Shown here in pieces: positions 27,901-36,292 of a stretch of DNA of 64,000 nt. Each line of letters starts with the position of its first letter. Within the stretch, counting starts at the first letter, position 1. The stretch is from assembly GCA_030427245.1 (NCBI GenBank), contig JAUHXA010000018.1:40777-104776 (forward strand), read 5' to 3'. Source of the stretch: Bacteroidia bacterium. GTDB lineage: Bacteria > Bacteroidota > Bacteroidia > Chitinophagales > UBA2359. Under the pieces are notes generated by a model, which was not told where the DNA came from, ran no database searches, and saw only the letters and a list, made by a program, of their open reading frames with translations. A program made the translations under genes and the position numbers.

Positions 27901-27979
27901 GTTGATTAGCAGTATTATTGTTGCAGCCAACAACAGATAGGAGTATTAAAAATTGAAGGACTATTGCAGTATGTTTCAT
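24941..27979 (-). CDS. GH92 family alpha-mannosidase lipoprotein
   Basis: A surface or periplasmic exo-acting alpha-mannosidase family used by Bacteroidota on host or algal glycans. The signal (LQFLILLSVVGC) ends in a lipobox. The GH92 start signature VNPFIGTGGHGHTYPGATAPFG (about residues 48-70) and the later GNEDCGQMSAWYVWSAMGMYPV with the catalytic region are intact. After the catalytic part come a chitobiase C-terminal-like beta domain (IHYTMDGSEPT) and a F5/8 type C carbohydrate-binding module ending WIFVDEVVIE. No SusC/D pair is adjacent, so this is not a classical PUL. Confidence 0.94.
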   Translation of the reverse strand: MKHTAIVLQFLILLSVVGCNNNTANQPTTNSITYQIPEENLQDYLKYVNPFIGTGGHGHTYPGATAPFGMVQVSPDTRLEGWDGCSAYHYSDSLIYGFSHTHLSGTGVSDYGDVLLMPTVGTVTLNNGVDGERGYRSAFSHFREDATAGYYHTYLTSYNIDVRLAAKKRTAHHQYTFPKTADANIIIDLLHRDKVLEASLKVVNDSEIEGYRISDAWAKEQHIYFVVQFSKPFKQFGLALDETIKIGAKELKGTNVKGYVKFDANVEGEENEIIMAKVGISAVSIEGARKNLQEEMPHSSRGSKDWIVDFSKEETQADWLQQLNKIQIEGGTEDQKTIFYTALYHTMIAPNLFTDVDGKYRGMDNQIHTAEGFDRYTVFSLWDTYRAANPLYTLIEPDRTNDFIRTFLSQYREGGILPIWELASNYTGCMIGYHAIPVIADAYFKGIRNYDVELAFEAMKHSAEQNHLGLEAYKTLGYIPSESESESVSKTLEYAYDDWCIAQMAKDLGKMEDYQYFLQRSQSYKNVFDPETQFMRAKLNQTWWQPFEPSEVNFNYTEANAWQYSYYVPQDIAGWIQLLGGKSVLDARLDAIFAADSGTSGREQADITGLIGQYAHGNEPSHHIAYLYNYVGKPWKTQEKVRQIMEEMYQNKPDGLSGNEDCGQMSAWYVWSAMGMYPVTPAQNIYAIGSPLFDKATINLPNGKQFVIEAKNNSRQNKYIQRATFNDQIFTASFLRHEDMVKGGVLVFEMGDKPNEKWGSSSRDMPTSAITEHLIVPVPFVAKGDRTFMESTTIELGTVLGDDAIHYTMDGSEPTMESPVYQNPILIEESITLRFFAAKKNGKKSQTMEAKFFKIPENRNIKLFTEYAPQYSGGGDLALIDFIRAPSDFRTGSWQGYEGVDMEAVIDLGKEQDIHRLTLGCLRDQNSWIFLPTSVTFSLSNNGKDFEEVKTIKTAAIPVEMLEGSEVKHYVAELHQTARYVKVVAKNRGEVPYWHKGAGGKCWIFVDEVVIE

Positions 27980-28276
27980 TTTGCAGTGCTGTTATTTTCC
28001 TTCAAATGTCGCCAAAATATGCCGATAAGAAATTAAGTTTTGTAAGATTTTTAAATATTCATTTGCAGGATTGTTTGTTAATACTTATTTTTGAATAGGA
28101 TTGATTAGGCAAAATTGTAAGCATTCAAAACATAGATACAAAAAGCAGTACAATCAACTATTCAGAAGGCGGCAAAAAAGAAATTTGAAGCAAGGGAAGC
28201 CTTTTGACTTGAATAAAAATACGCATATAGAATATTGGTGGTAAAATACAAAGCTTTGAACATAGGCTACAGAAAA

Positions 28277-29944
28277 TTACCGAATCAAAACAGACCGACT
28301 CACCGCCTGTCCACCCGCTTCAATCCGATAAATATACTGACCTGCAGGAAGATAAGTCGAACCAGAAGGGCGAAGAATAGCCTGATGTGTCCCTGTTAAT
28401 TGATAATCGTTCACCAAAGTCGCAACGACCTGACCCGCCAAATTGTGAATGTCCAAACGGACATGAGCCGAATAAGGCAAAGTGTAGTGAATCAATACTT
28501 GACGACTGCCATCATAGCGAGCCTGATGTTCAATCGCCAATTTTTGAGTCGAATCAATAGAAGTGCCTCCAATGCAATCCAATCCCAAATCACCGATTCG
28601 ATTGAAGTCGTGACCCAACACATTATCCACCGTTTCTGCATCAATACATAGCCAATTCTCCATAATGGTCGCATAAATTTCTCTGAAATCGGTGTGAAAT
28701 TTCAAATTCCCAACCTCATCTACATCCTGCAAATCGGGCGCAGTTCCCACAAAACCATTGCCATTTAAGCCTCCTCCAAAAAGCATCAAAGGCGCAGCTG
28801 CACCATGATCTGTGCCGTTTGAACCATTTTGTTCGATGCGACGACCAAACTCAGAATAGGTCATTGCCAACACTTTATCCTCCAAACCTGCTACCGCCAA
28901 ATCCGCAAAAAAATCACTCAAACCACCTGCCAAATTGTTCATTAGGTTGGGGTGATTGTTAGGTTGATTGGCATGAGTATCAAAACCGCCCAATTCGACC
29001 ATAAACAACTTTGTGCCTAAATCGCCCTTAATTAACCGAGCCACCAAAGACAATTGATCTCCCAATTGAGTGCTGTAGTCTACGCTATTCGTCCCTGCAT
29101 CATATGCCTCTTTGATAACTCCAGCATACACAAAAGTCGCATTGGCAACCGTCCGTAAGAAACTCAATTGGTCGCCCACCAAACATTCAGGAACATCTTG
29201 TGTATCGTAGAGTGCGCCATTTTGAGCGATTTCAAACAATTGTTCAGGATTGTTCACCACCACCGACAAATTATTTAAGCCCTCTTTGAAAACCAAATTG
29301 CCCGAACCTCCAATCTGTACGGCTGGCGGAACAGCGGGCGGATTGGTCAAATAATCGGGATATTCACCACTCAAATATCGCCCCAACCAACCGTCTTGCA
29401 CGATGTCATTGGCATCACTCGCACTTGCCCAAATATCGGAGGAGCGAAAATGCGACAAGTTTTGATTGGGATAACCCACACTGTGCACGACCTTCATTTG
29501 TCCTTCTTGCCAAAGTGATTGCAGAGAATTCATATAATTTGGCATTCCAAATTCGGGACTGAGGGCGGTAATCGCATTGGTTGGAACTGCAATCGTTGGG
29601 CGCAAGCTCGAATACGTTCCATAATCGAAAGTCGGAATCACCATATTCAAGCCATCATTGCCGCCCTTCAATCGAATCAATACCAAGATTCTATCTGTTT
29701 CTGCTTCGCTCAAAGCCTTCAAAAAAGGTGAAGGAGCTGCTGCGCTGATTGGCGTTTTACCGAGCATCATGGACATTCCCCCTGCAATACCCAAGCCCTT
29801 CAAAAAACCCCGACGGGACCAATTGCGGTGTGCTTGTTCGTGGGCAATTCCATCTTCCAATCGGCTGCCATCGTATTGTTGTTTTTTTGCAGCTCGAAGC
29901 TTGGATTGAAGTAATTGAAGGTGTTTTTTATATTGATTTGACAT
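28277..29944 (-). CDS. DUF1501 family secreted protein
   Basis: The N terminus has a twin-arginine-like signal (WSRRGFLKGLGIAGGMSMML at about residues 42-61) after a hydrophilic lead, implying folded export by Tat. The DUF1501 core shows LVLIRLKGGNDGLNMVIP, FRSSDIWASA and TYSEFGRRIEQNGSNGTDHG, matching a sulfatase/phosphatase-like fold. The last 80 residues (HNLAGQVVATLVNDYQ, LPAGQYIYRIE) resemble a type A T9SS sorting domain, an unexpected pairing with a Tat signal. Its usual partner DUF1800 lies upstream on the same strand but separated by a mobile element. Confidence 0.9.
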   Translation of the reverse strand: MSNQYKKHLQLLQSKLRAAKKQQYDGSRLEDGIAHEQAHRNWSRRGFLKGLGIAGGMSMMLGKTPISAAAPSPFLKALSEAETDRILVLIRLKGGNDGLNMVIPTFDYGTYSSLRPTIAVPTNAITALSPEFGMPNYMNSLQSLWQEGQMKVVHSVGYPNQNLSHFRSSDIWASASDANDIVQDGWLGRYLSGEYPDYLTNPPAVPPAVQIGGSGNLVFKEGLNNLSVVVNNPEQLFEIAQNGALYDTQDVPECLVGDQLSFLRTVANATFVYAGVIKEAYDAGTNSVDYSTQLGDQLSLVARLIKGDLGTKLFMVELGGFDTHANQPNNHPNLMNNLAGGLSDFFADLAVAGLEDKVLAMTYSEFGRRIEQNGSNGTDHGAAAPLMLFGGGLNGNGFVGTAPDLQDVDEVGNLKFHTDFREIYATIMENWLCIDAETVDNVLGHDFNRIGDLGLDCIGGTSIDSTQKLAIEHQARYDGSRQVLIHYTLPYSAHVRLDIHNLAGQVVATLVNDYQLTGTHQAILRPSGSTYLPAGQYIYRIEAGGQAVSRSVLIR

Positions 29945-30596
29945 TATTTTATTATTTAATTTTGAAGTTTTGAGAAATCTATTGGGGAAAAAATAACTTT
30001 GATTTTCAATCGAGCTTTCAAACTAATGTGGATTCGGTAAGTCCGTAGGACTTAAATATTTGTAGAAAAAATCAAAAGCTAATCAAAGAAATCTATTGGA
30101 GTTCAACTCCTAATTCATACTACTGTACATTTTTAATTCAACCACAAAAGGTACAAAGAAAACAAAAGTAAAGAACTGAAACTTAACAGCGTCTTTTGTG
30201 CCCTTTTGATACTTTTGTGGTTCAAAAATCATTTTGTACAGTAGTATGCTCCTAATTATGATTCAAAAAACAAACGGGTAATATATATAAATTGCTTTAT
30301 GCTTTATTCTTACAAATCAATTGATTTGGAACTAAACAATACATTTAAAACACTTTACCCGTTTCAAATTTCGTCTAATCTACTCACAAGATTTCCCGAG
30401 GTTTCGGGACAGGCATTACAGAATGACAAATAAAGAGGGTGTCATATTGTAAATATCCTGTGAGAAAATATCAATAAATTGTATCCAATGGATAAATTCT
30501 GATAAAAACAAAAAGCTAAAAATATCGGATAAATTTTTGAGAAACCTCATACATTCATTAAATTTTAAGAGCTAATTACCAGTCCACCAATCACCA
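29945..30596. other. Long intergenic region with a MITE and a second foldback
   Basis: This 652-bp gap between DUF1501 and DUF1800 has no credible coding frame. It holds MITE copy 1 (30116-30248). It also contains a nested imperfect foldback at 30383-30464, where CTCACAAG pairs with CCTGTGAG and ATTACAGAATGACA pairs approximately with TGTCATATTGTAAAT; that part includes the small hairpin CCCGAGGTTTCGGG. Confidence 0.6.
30107..30257. mobile_element. 133-bp MITE copy 1 with 9-bp target-site duplication
   Basis: The element proper is 30116-30248. Its ends CATACTACTGTACA and TGTACAGTAGTATG are perfect 14-bp inverted repeats, and subterminal AACCACAAAAG / CTTTTGTGGTT also pair. Both sides carry CTCCTAATT (30107-30115 and 30249-30257), a perfect 9-bp target duplication. 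Copy 2 at 48990 is the same length in the opposite orientation and about 93% identical by my alignment. It encodes no transposase. Confidence 0.93.
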
Positions 30597-32054
30597 TCAT
30601 CCCAACTGAAATTCTGGTAACTGCGATACATGAATCAGCAAAAGAGCAACCATCACATCCACATATTCCCAATCCAAATTCCACAATCCCTCGTCAAAAT
30701 AATTTTGAGGTACTTCAAACTTGAAAACTTCAGTAGCCACCTCATAGGCATTTTCTGATTGCAGTCCATTGACCACAAAATGATCGACAATGCTTCGGGT
30801 GATAAAAGCGGGGTCATTGGAATTATTCGACAAAGTTTTGGCGAAAGTCACCAATTCGGGGCTGTAATTTTCGTAGATGTAACCGACATAAGCCTGAATA
30901 TACTGCCAACGTCCTGTCAAAGTAGCGGAGGTAATCCAACTTTTGTCGCCTTGCCAACCTGCCACATCCACAGGCTCAAACAATTGCTGCCCCAAACCAC
31001 CTGCGCCATAGCCCAAAAACTGCACAATATCAGTGCCGTAGGTGAAATTGGTATCGTTCAAAAAACTCACCAACAGCACCAAAGGGCTTTTGATTTGCGT
31101 ACCGATATTAGCTTCATCAAAAAAGTGTTCACTCTTGAACAATTGCCGAAAAACAGGCGCTAATTCAAAATCGTTGTTTTTGAAAGTTTCCGCCAAACCG
31201 TTTACAATTTCTACATCAACTTCAATTCCCACAAAATGCTTGTAAATCTTAGTGCAAATATGTTGGGCAACTTCGTTGGCTCGCTGTTCAAACAATATAT
31301 CGTGTACATCTTCATAACCCCAATTGCCCGTTTGACCGAAAATCGTTTTTGTTCCGTTGTCGTGGCGAGGTGCGAAAAAGATGGATTCACTACAGCCAAC
31401 AGGTATAACCCAACCTGTCAAAGCCCTTGCTGTTTCGGTGATATCATCTTGGGTATAGCCCTTGTCTTGACCAAGCGTAAAAAGTTCGTAAAGTTCCCGA
31501 GCATAGTTTTCGTTGGGATTGTCTTTGTCGTTTTGAACTCCATTTAAATAGACCAACATTGCAGGAGTTTTACCCATTTCTTCGGTGAAAATCTTGAAGT
31601 TGCCGAGGGCGTATTGTTGCAGTATTTTGTGATAAGAATAAAGCTGTGGAGGACAAACATAGGTTTCCAATTCGGTGACAAAATGATTGTGCCAAAAAAG
31701 CATCAATCGTTCCCGAAAACTATTGGTTGCCATCGCCTCCAAAGATACCGTTGTCCACTCCAAAAGATGGTCTTGTACCACATCAATATCCACCTGATAA
31801 TCTTCTACTGTCCAATCTTTCCAGCTAGGTGCATTGGGCAAGGGCTCGTTGGTGGCATTGTCAATCATTTGGTCGACTAAATCCAAAGGATTGGCTTCCA
31901 AAGCTGCTTCAATTTGTGAATGAGATGCGCCAAAGCCCAAACGTCGCAGGAGGTGCATGGCTTTTTTTCGATTCCAAGGGTTTGTTGAGTTGGGAATGTA
32001 AGGAGCTAAAGTGCCTGTCGTACAATCGTTCATCAGTAAGGTTTCGCTAAACAT
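30597..32054 (-). CDS. DUF1800 family protein
   Basis: DUF1800 proteins are usually encoded beside DUF1501 and are exported or envelope-associated; their function is unknown. The start region NRKKAMHLLRRLGFGASHSQIEAAL and the central RERLMLFWHNHFVTE, with NENYARELYELFTLG and DDITETARALTGW, are the family signatures. At 485 residues it lacks an obvious signal peptide, which is common in this family. It is transcribed towards DUF1501, but 652 bp with a mobile element now separate the two. Confidence 0.92.
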   Translation of the reverse strand: MFSETLLMNDCTTGTLAPYIPNSTNPWNRKKAMHLLRRLGFGASHSQIEAALEANPLDLVDQMIDNATNEPLPNAPSWKDWTVEDYQVDIDVVQDHLLEWTTVSLEAMATNSFRERLMLFWHNHFVTELETYVCPPQLYSYHKILQQYALGNFKIFTEEMGKTPAMLVYLNGVQNDKDNPNENYARELYELFTLGQDKGYTQDDITETARALTGWVIPVGCSESIFFAPRHDNGTKTIFGQTGNWGYEDVHDILFEQRANEVAQHICTKIYKHFVGIEVDVEIVNGLAETFKNNDFELAPVFRQLFKSEHFFDEANIGTQIKSPLVLLVSFLNDTNFTYGTDIVQFLGYGAGGLGQQLFEPVDVAGWQGDKSWITSATLTGRWQYIQAYVGYIYENYSPELVTFAKTLSNNSNDPAFITRSIVDHFVVNGLQSENAYEVATEVFKFEVPQNYFDEGLWNLDWEYVDVMVALLLIHVSQLPEFQLG

Positions 32055-32208
32055 GAATTGTTAGGGTTGGTGAAGAAAAAGAGTTGTTGGGAAGAGAGAG
32101 GGGTTGTATTGCAGTGATGAATTTACTAAAATCTGAGGACATACGCAAATATTAAAGATTGAACCCGTCAATGGTAACACCAGTACAATTTGTATAACAC
32201 ACTATAAA

Positions 32209-33207
32209 TCAAGACAACCTAAAATACTGATGTTGTACAAACTCCAATATCAAAGATTGAATTTTCTTAGGCGTATGAAAAGAACTGATAGAAACCAAAA
32301 CCTGCGCCCTCTCCTTTTCAAACAAACGAGAAAGATCCTGCAAATAAGTACCGTATATCTCTCGCCCAATTTTTTTGGGATTGTTACAAAACCATTCAAA
32401 AGCCACTCCATTTTCAGCTAACAAACGAGCGATTTTTTTGCCTCGATGTCCCGCCCCCCATATCACAAGCGGCAAATCAGTATCGTAATCTTGCTCCAAA
32501 AAATGACGGATTTTCAAATCCAAAAAACGGTTATCCGAATAGTGTTCATCTGTTCTCGATGTACGAGTGGGGTAATCCCGCCAAAGATGTACCACTTTTT
32601 TGACCGCAGCTATTTTCAAGCCCTTTTTTCGGAACCGAAAAGCAAGGTCGTAATCCTCCGGATATACTTCTGCTTCAAAGCCTCCACACAATTCAAAGTC
32701 TGTTCGATGAATCATCCAACAGGGCGAAGGAATACTACATTCTTTGTAAATATCCGAAAAATTGGAGGCAGACAAGGTGAGTTTGTTCAGCCATGTCGCA
32801 TATTGAAGATAACCATTTCCTACGCCAGCCGCACTAAAATATTTCACCAAACCCACTGCTATATGACCTTTGCCTTTTGATTGCAATTGTTCAAGCATTA
32901 GTTCTAACTTGTCCAAAATCATCACATCATCCGCATCCATACGGCTGATATACTGTCCCGAAGATGCTCCATAAGCCTTCTGCAAAGCCTTGATTATCCC
33001 TCTGCCATCATTCTTCAATACTTTGATGCGTTGGTCTTTGCGTGAATAATCGAGTAAAATACGGAAGCTATTGTCCTCCGAATGATCATCCACTACCACC
33101 AGCTCCCAATCCTTCAAGGTTTGATGTAAAATAGACTCCACACACTCTTCAATAAAAGCCTCTGCATTTTTCATTGGCATGAGGATACTCACAATCGGCT
33201 TGTTCAT
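32209..33207 (-). CDS. Family 2 glycosyltransferase
   Basis: A GT-A fold transferase for cell-surface polysaccharide or protein glycosylation. The N-terminal PIVSILMPMKNAEAFIEECVESIL, the nucleotide-binding VVVDDHSEDNS and the DxD motif SRMDADDVMIL are clear, as is EVYPEDYDLAFRFRKKG. The C-terminal 80 residues (LVIWGAGHRGKKIARLLAEN) form a small Rossmann-like extension of the type seen fused to sugar-modifying enzymes. ATGs at 33213 and 33207 are both possible; I used 33207. It follows the MBL gene by about 13 bp, so they are likely co-transcribed. Confidence 0.88.
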   Translation of the reverse strand: MNKPIVSILMPMKNAEAFIEECVESILHQTLKDWELVVVDDHSEDNSFRILLDYSRKDQRIKVLKNDGRGIIKALQKAYGASSGQYISRMDADDVMILDKLELMLEQLQSKGKGHIAVGLVKYFSAAGVGNGYLQYATWLNKLTLSASNFSDIYKECSIPSPCWMIHRTDFELCGGFEAEVYPEDYDLAFRFRKKGLKIAAVKKVVHLWRDYPTRTSRTDEHYSDNRFLDLKIRHFLEQDYDTDLPLVIWGAGHRGKKIARLLAENGVAFEWFCNNPKKIGREIYGTYLQDLSRLFEKERAQVLVSISSFHTPKKIQSLILEFVQHQYFRLS

Positions 33208-33220
33208 AAACACTTTGATA

Positions 33221-34147
33221 TTATTGAAAAACCACCATCTTCATTCCTTTAAACTCATAATACAAAACGGGTAAATCAAACACTACCTCTTCAGTAGAAG
33301 TACAATCTTCATTAGAAATGCAAACCAAAAAATCCTTCAATATTTGCAATTTTCCAAAGGCGATTTCGGATGAACCATGTGCGCCAAAAAGTCGGTAGTC
33401 GGGATCCAAAATAGAAATGAGGTAATCAATACTTTCTTCATACAGAGGTAAATCCGCATTGTCAAACACAAACAAAACGCCATTGTAGAGGTAATCACCC
33501 AAAAAGGCAAACTTGTTGGTTTTATCAATAATAGCGATTGATTCAGAAGCATGTCCTTGTATATTAACCAATTGAATTATACGGTTTCCCATATCAATAT
33601 CGGTATTGACAGGAAGCCATTCCGTAACTTGTACTTTTGAAGGATATATGCCCGAAAACAAATCTTCCTTTGTGAAATGATAAACATCGTTTTCATCCAC
33701 TTTTTGACGCAACAACGGTAGATCGGGGAAAGCAACCCTATCAAATTCTGCAATATTTTGGTTGTGGTCAAAATGAAAATGAGAAAGCAATAAAGTAATA
33801 GGTAAATCTGTCAATCCTTCAATAGTCGCTTTGATTTTCGAGCCGTTTTCTGCTGGATTCTCACCCGATCCTGTATCAAACATCAACGCTTTTTCTTCCC
33901 CGACCAGCAAATAACTAACATTCCCCTGCGAACTTTTGGGTTCTTCGAGAATGTAGGCATCAGGATTCAACCCTCTGACTATAAACCAATCTGGAGTAGT
34001 AACGGGTGGTTTGATTACAATTGGAGGTGGGCCATCATCGTCCTTATTGCAGGAGTTGGTCGCTATCAGAAAAAAACATAAAAATAATGAGCAGATAAAA
34101 ATACCGTATTTATTTCCATATAGAAAGAATAGTTGATTCGTTTTCAT
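33221..34147 (-). CDS. MBL-fold metallo-hydrolase lipoprotein
   Basis: A metallo-beta-lactamase-fold hydrolase on the envelope. The signal (FICSLFLCFFLIATNSC) ends in a lipobox. The metal-binding SHFHFDHNQN (HxHxDH), VNIQGHASES and FLGDYLYN with the bridging Asp are present, and the late FGAHGSS supplies another His. Substrate is not evident; the family covers hydrolases from beta-lactamases to alkyl sulfatases. It is the first gene of a probable two-gene unit with the glycosyltransferase. Confidence 0.88.
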   Translation of the reverse strand: MKTNQLFFLYGNKYGIFICSLFLCFFLIATNSCNKDDDGPPPIVIKPPVTTPDWFIVRGLNPDAYILEEPKSSQGNVSYLLVGEEKALMFDTGSGENPAENGSKIKATIEGLTDLPITLLLSHFHFDHNQNIAEFDRVAFPDLPLLRQKVDENDVYHFTKEDLFSGIYPSKVQVTEWLPVNTDIDMGNRIIQLVNIQGHASESIAIIDKTNKFAFLGDYLYNGVLFVFDNADLPLYEESIDYLISILDPDYRLFGAHGSSEIAFGKLQILKDFLVCISNEDCTSTEEVVFDLPVLYYEFKGMKMVVFQ

Positions 34148-34243
34148 CTGTTTATTTTTCGTTTTTGAAGGTTTGTTTGTAAATGTAGTAAATTAAACTC
34201 GTTTCAAAAGCAATTTTCCTATTGCTTTCTTTATTTTTGGAAC

Positions 34244-35671
34244 ATGGAAAACGACATCAAAAAAGCTTACCAACCCAACGAATTTCGCCAAAAAGGGCAT
34301 CAACTGGTAGATATATTGGCAGATTATTTGGAGCGTTCCCAAAATCGGCAAGACATTCCCATATCTGCCTTGATTCCTCCTGAGGAAATGTTTGCAGAAC
34401 TGAATGTTGATTTAAGTAGAGCTTCAACCGACCCCATTGAAGTCCTTTACAAAACCCTTTTGGAGCATACTACGCACCTCCAACATCCGCGTTATGTGGG
34501 ACATCAGGTGAGTTCTCCCATTCCCTTGAGTGGCTTGTCTGAAATGTTGACAGGCGTGCTGAATGGCAGTGGCTCAATGTATGAAATGAGTGCATCGGGG
34601 GCTGCAATGGACAAAATCGTAGTCGGTTTTCTGCTCCAAAAATGCGGTTTTGGTGAGTCGGCAAATGGTATTTTAACTTCTGGCGGTTCTCTCGGAAACT
34701 TGACCGCACTTTTGGCTGCAAGGCAAGCAATGTCGGGCTTCGATGCGTGGGAAGAAGGTGTGGAGGGAAATTTGGCGGTCATGGTGTCAAATGAATCCCA
34801 TTATTCGGTGAGTCGTGCGGTGAAAATCATGGGTTTGGGCGAAAAAGGAATGGTAAAAATTCCGACCCAAGATGATTTTCGGGTTGATACTTCAAAATTG
34901 GAAATTACCTATCAAGAGGCTTTGAAGCAAGGCAAAAAAATCATCGCAGTAGTCGGCAATGCGTGTTCTACTTCAACGGGTTCTTTTGACGATTTGGAGG
35001 CTTTGGCGGATTTCTGCAAAAAGCATGGGCTTTGGCTACACATTGACGCAGCGCATGGCGGCGGATTGTTGCTTTCTGACAAGTACAAACATCTATTGAA
35101 GGGAATCGAAAAGGCGGATTCGGTGGTAATTGACTTCCACAAAATGATGTTGTTCCCCTCTTTGGTGACAGCCGTTTTGTTTCAGAATGGTCAAACTTCA
35201 ATGAAGTCTTTTACCCAAAAAGCAGATTATTTGGCGGTCAAAGAAGGGGCTGACAATTGGTTTGATTTTTTAAATAGAACGATTGAATGTACTCGACCGA
35301 TGATGGGTGTTCGGGTTTATACCGTTTTGCGAACCTATGGCAGTCAGGCAATTGGAAACTATGTGACGGACATTATTGACTTGACCAAACAGTTTGCCCA
35401 ACGCATCGAAGCAAGCAACGATTTTGAAATAGCCATTCAACCTTCTTGCAATATTTTGTGTTTTCGATATTTACCTTCAAATGGTGAGGACATCAATGCA
35501 TTCAATGCTAAGTTGCGTTTGAAAATGCTGGAGGACGGTCGGTTTTACATCGTTCAAACCACCATTAGAGGTCAGATTTACTTGCGGGTTTCTTTGATGA
35601 ATCCGTTCACAACGATTGAAGATTTGGAAGAGTTGTTGGAGAAGTTGAGGGAATTGGGATGTAGGATGTAG
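34244..35671 (+). CDS. Group II PLP-dependent amino acid decarboxylase
   Basis: A pyridoxal-phosphate enzyme of the aromatic-L-amino-acid/glutamate/diaminobutyrate decarboxylase family. PLP-binding features are GGSLGNLTALLAAR, the HIDAAHGGGLLLSD segment whose Asp contacts the pyridine nitrogen, and DFHKMMLFP with the Schiff-base lysine at about residue 300. At 475 residues it is full length. The last codons GCRM and the TAG stop lie inside a GATGTAG array, so the C terminus is written by the repeat. The exact amino acid substrate cannot be decided from sequence. Confidence 0.92.
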   Translation: MENDIKKAYQPNEFRQKGHQLVDILADYLERSQNRQDIPISALIPPEEMFAELNVDLSRASTDPIEVLYKTLLEHTTHLQHPRYVGHQVSSPIPLSGLSEMLTGVLNGSGSMYEMSASGAAMDKIVVGFLLQKCGFGESANGILTSGGSLGNLTALLAARQAMSGFDAWEEGVEGNLAVMVSNESHYSVSRAVKIMGLGEKGMVKIPTQDDFRVDTSKLEITYQEALKQGKKIIAVVGNACSTSTGSFDDLEALADFCKKHGLWLHIDAAHGGGLLLSDKYKHLLKGIEKADSVVIDFHKMMLFPSLVTAVLFQNGQTSMKSFTQKADYLAVKEGADNWFDFLNRTIECTRPMMGVRVYTVLRTYGSQAIGNYVTDIIDLTKQFAQRIEASNDFEIAIQPSCNILCFRYLPSNGEDINAFNAKLRLKMLEDGRFYIVQTTIRGQIYLRVSLMNPFTTIEDLEELLEKLRELGCRM

Positions 35672-35706
35672 GATGTAGGATGTAGGATGTAGGATGTAGG
35701 ATGTAG
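35658..35706 (+). repeat. GATGTAG heptanucleotide array, seven copies, overlapping a stop codon
   Basis: Seven perfect copies of GATGTAG, the same unit and number as at 15766. The first two units encode the last residues and the TAG stop of the decarboxylase gene. Confidence 0.95.
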
Positions 35707-35765
35707 AACGTATAATTATTTTATATCATTCATATAATATTTATTATATGAATTTTACACCTAAA

Positions 35766-36155
35766 TTATAGTATTTTCGGCAAAAAAACAACCAAACCAA
35801 TCACCACAGCTCCCAAAGTCGCCAATACCACTGCTCCTGCTGCAATATCCTTCACTTTACCCGCCAATTCGTGGTAATCGGGACTGACCAAATCGGTCAA
35901 TAGTTCGATACTCGTATTGAACATTTCGGCTACCCACACTCCTATTATCGCAAAAACAATCAAACACCATTCTGTTGTATTGATTTGCAGTACGATTCCC
36001 GCAGCAACAACTACAATTGCAGCCAACAAATGAATTTGCATATTTAACTCATGACGAAAAACTTGATACACACCTTTGAAGGCATAACCAAAGCTTTGGT
36101 AAAGTCGTTTGGGAGAGAAAATATTTGTGTTGCGTTTTGGTGTTGGGGTGTTCAT
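35766..36155 (-). CDS. dgkA: Diacylglycerol/undecaprenol kinase family protein
   Basis: A small integral-membrane kinase that phosphorylates diacylglycerol or undecaprenol and recycles lipid carriers. Three membrane helices are visible, with the catalytic EMFNTSIELLTDLVSPDYHELAGKVKDIAAGAVVLA block carrying the ENTxxE-like and KDxAAGAV signatures. At 130-134 residues it has the DgkA length. The ATG at 36155 (MNTPTPKRNT) or 36170 may be used. Gram-positive-type members act on undecaprenol, so the true substrate is uncertain. Confidence 0.88.
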   Translation of the reverse strand: MNTPTPKRNTNIFSPKRLYQSFGYAFKGVYQVFRHELNMQIHLLAAIVVVAAGIVLQINTTEWCLIVFAIIGVWVAEMFNTSIELLTDLVSPDYHELAGKVKDIAAGAVVLATLGAVVIGLVVFLPKIL

Positions 36156-36243
36156 GTGTTTGGATTTCATTCAAGGAGTTAGAACTTAAGTATCAGATAA
36201 AATTGTGATTTTGAATTTTTGATTCGTTGATTTACTTTAATTC

Positions 36244-36267
36244 AAGGTATCAGGTATCCGATACCTT
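36244..36267. other. Small hairpin between nnr and dgkA
   Basis: AAGGTATC and GATACCTT form an 8-bp stem around AGGTATCC, 26 bp beyond the nnr stop. TTTTG follows only on the plus strand, so terminator activity for nnr is doubtful. Confidence 0.4.
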
Positions 36268-36292
36268 TTGACCAAATAGATTCATTTAGAAC

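Noticed and set aside
24941-27979. GH92 gene as part of a polysaccharide utilisation locus
   Set aside because: No SusC/SusD pair, other glycoside hydrolase or PUL regulator lies nearby.
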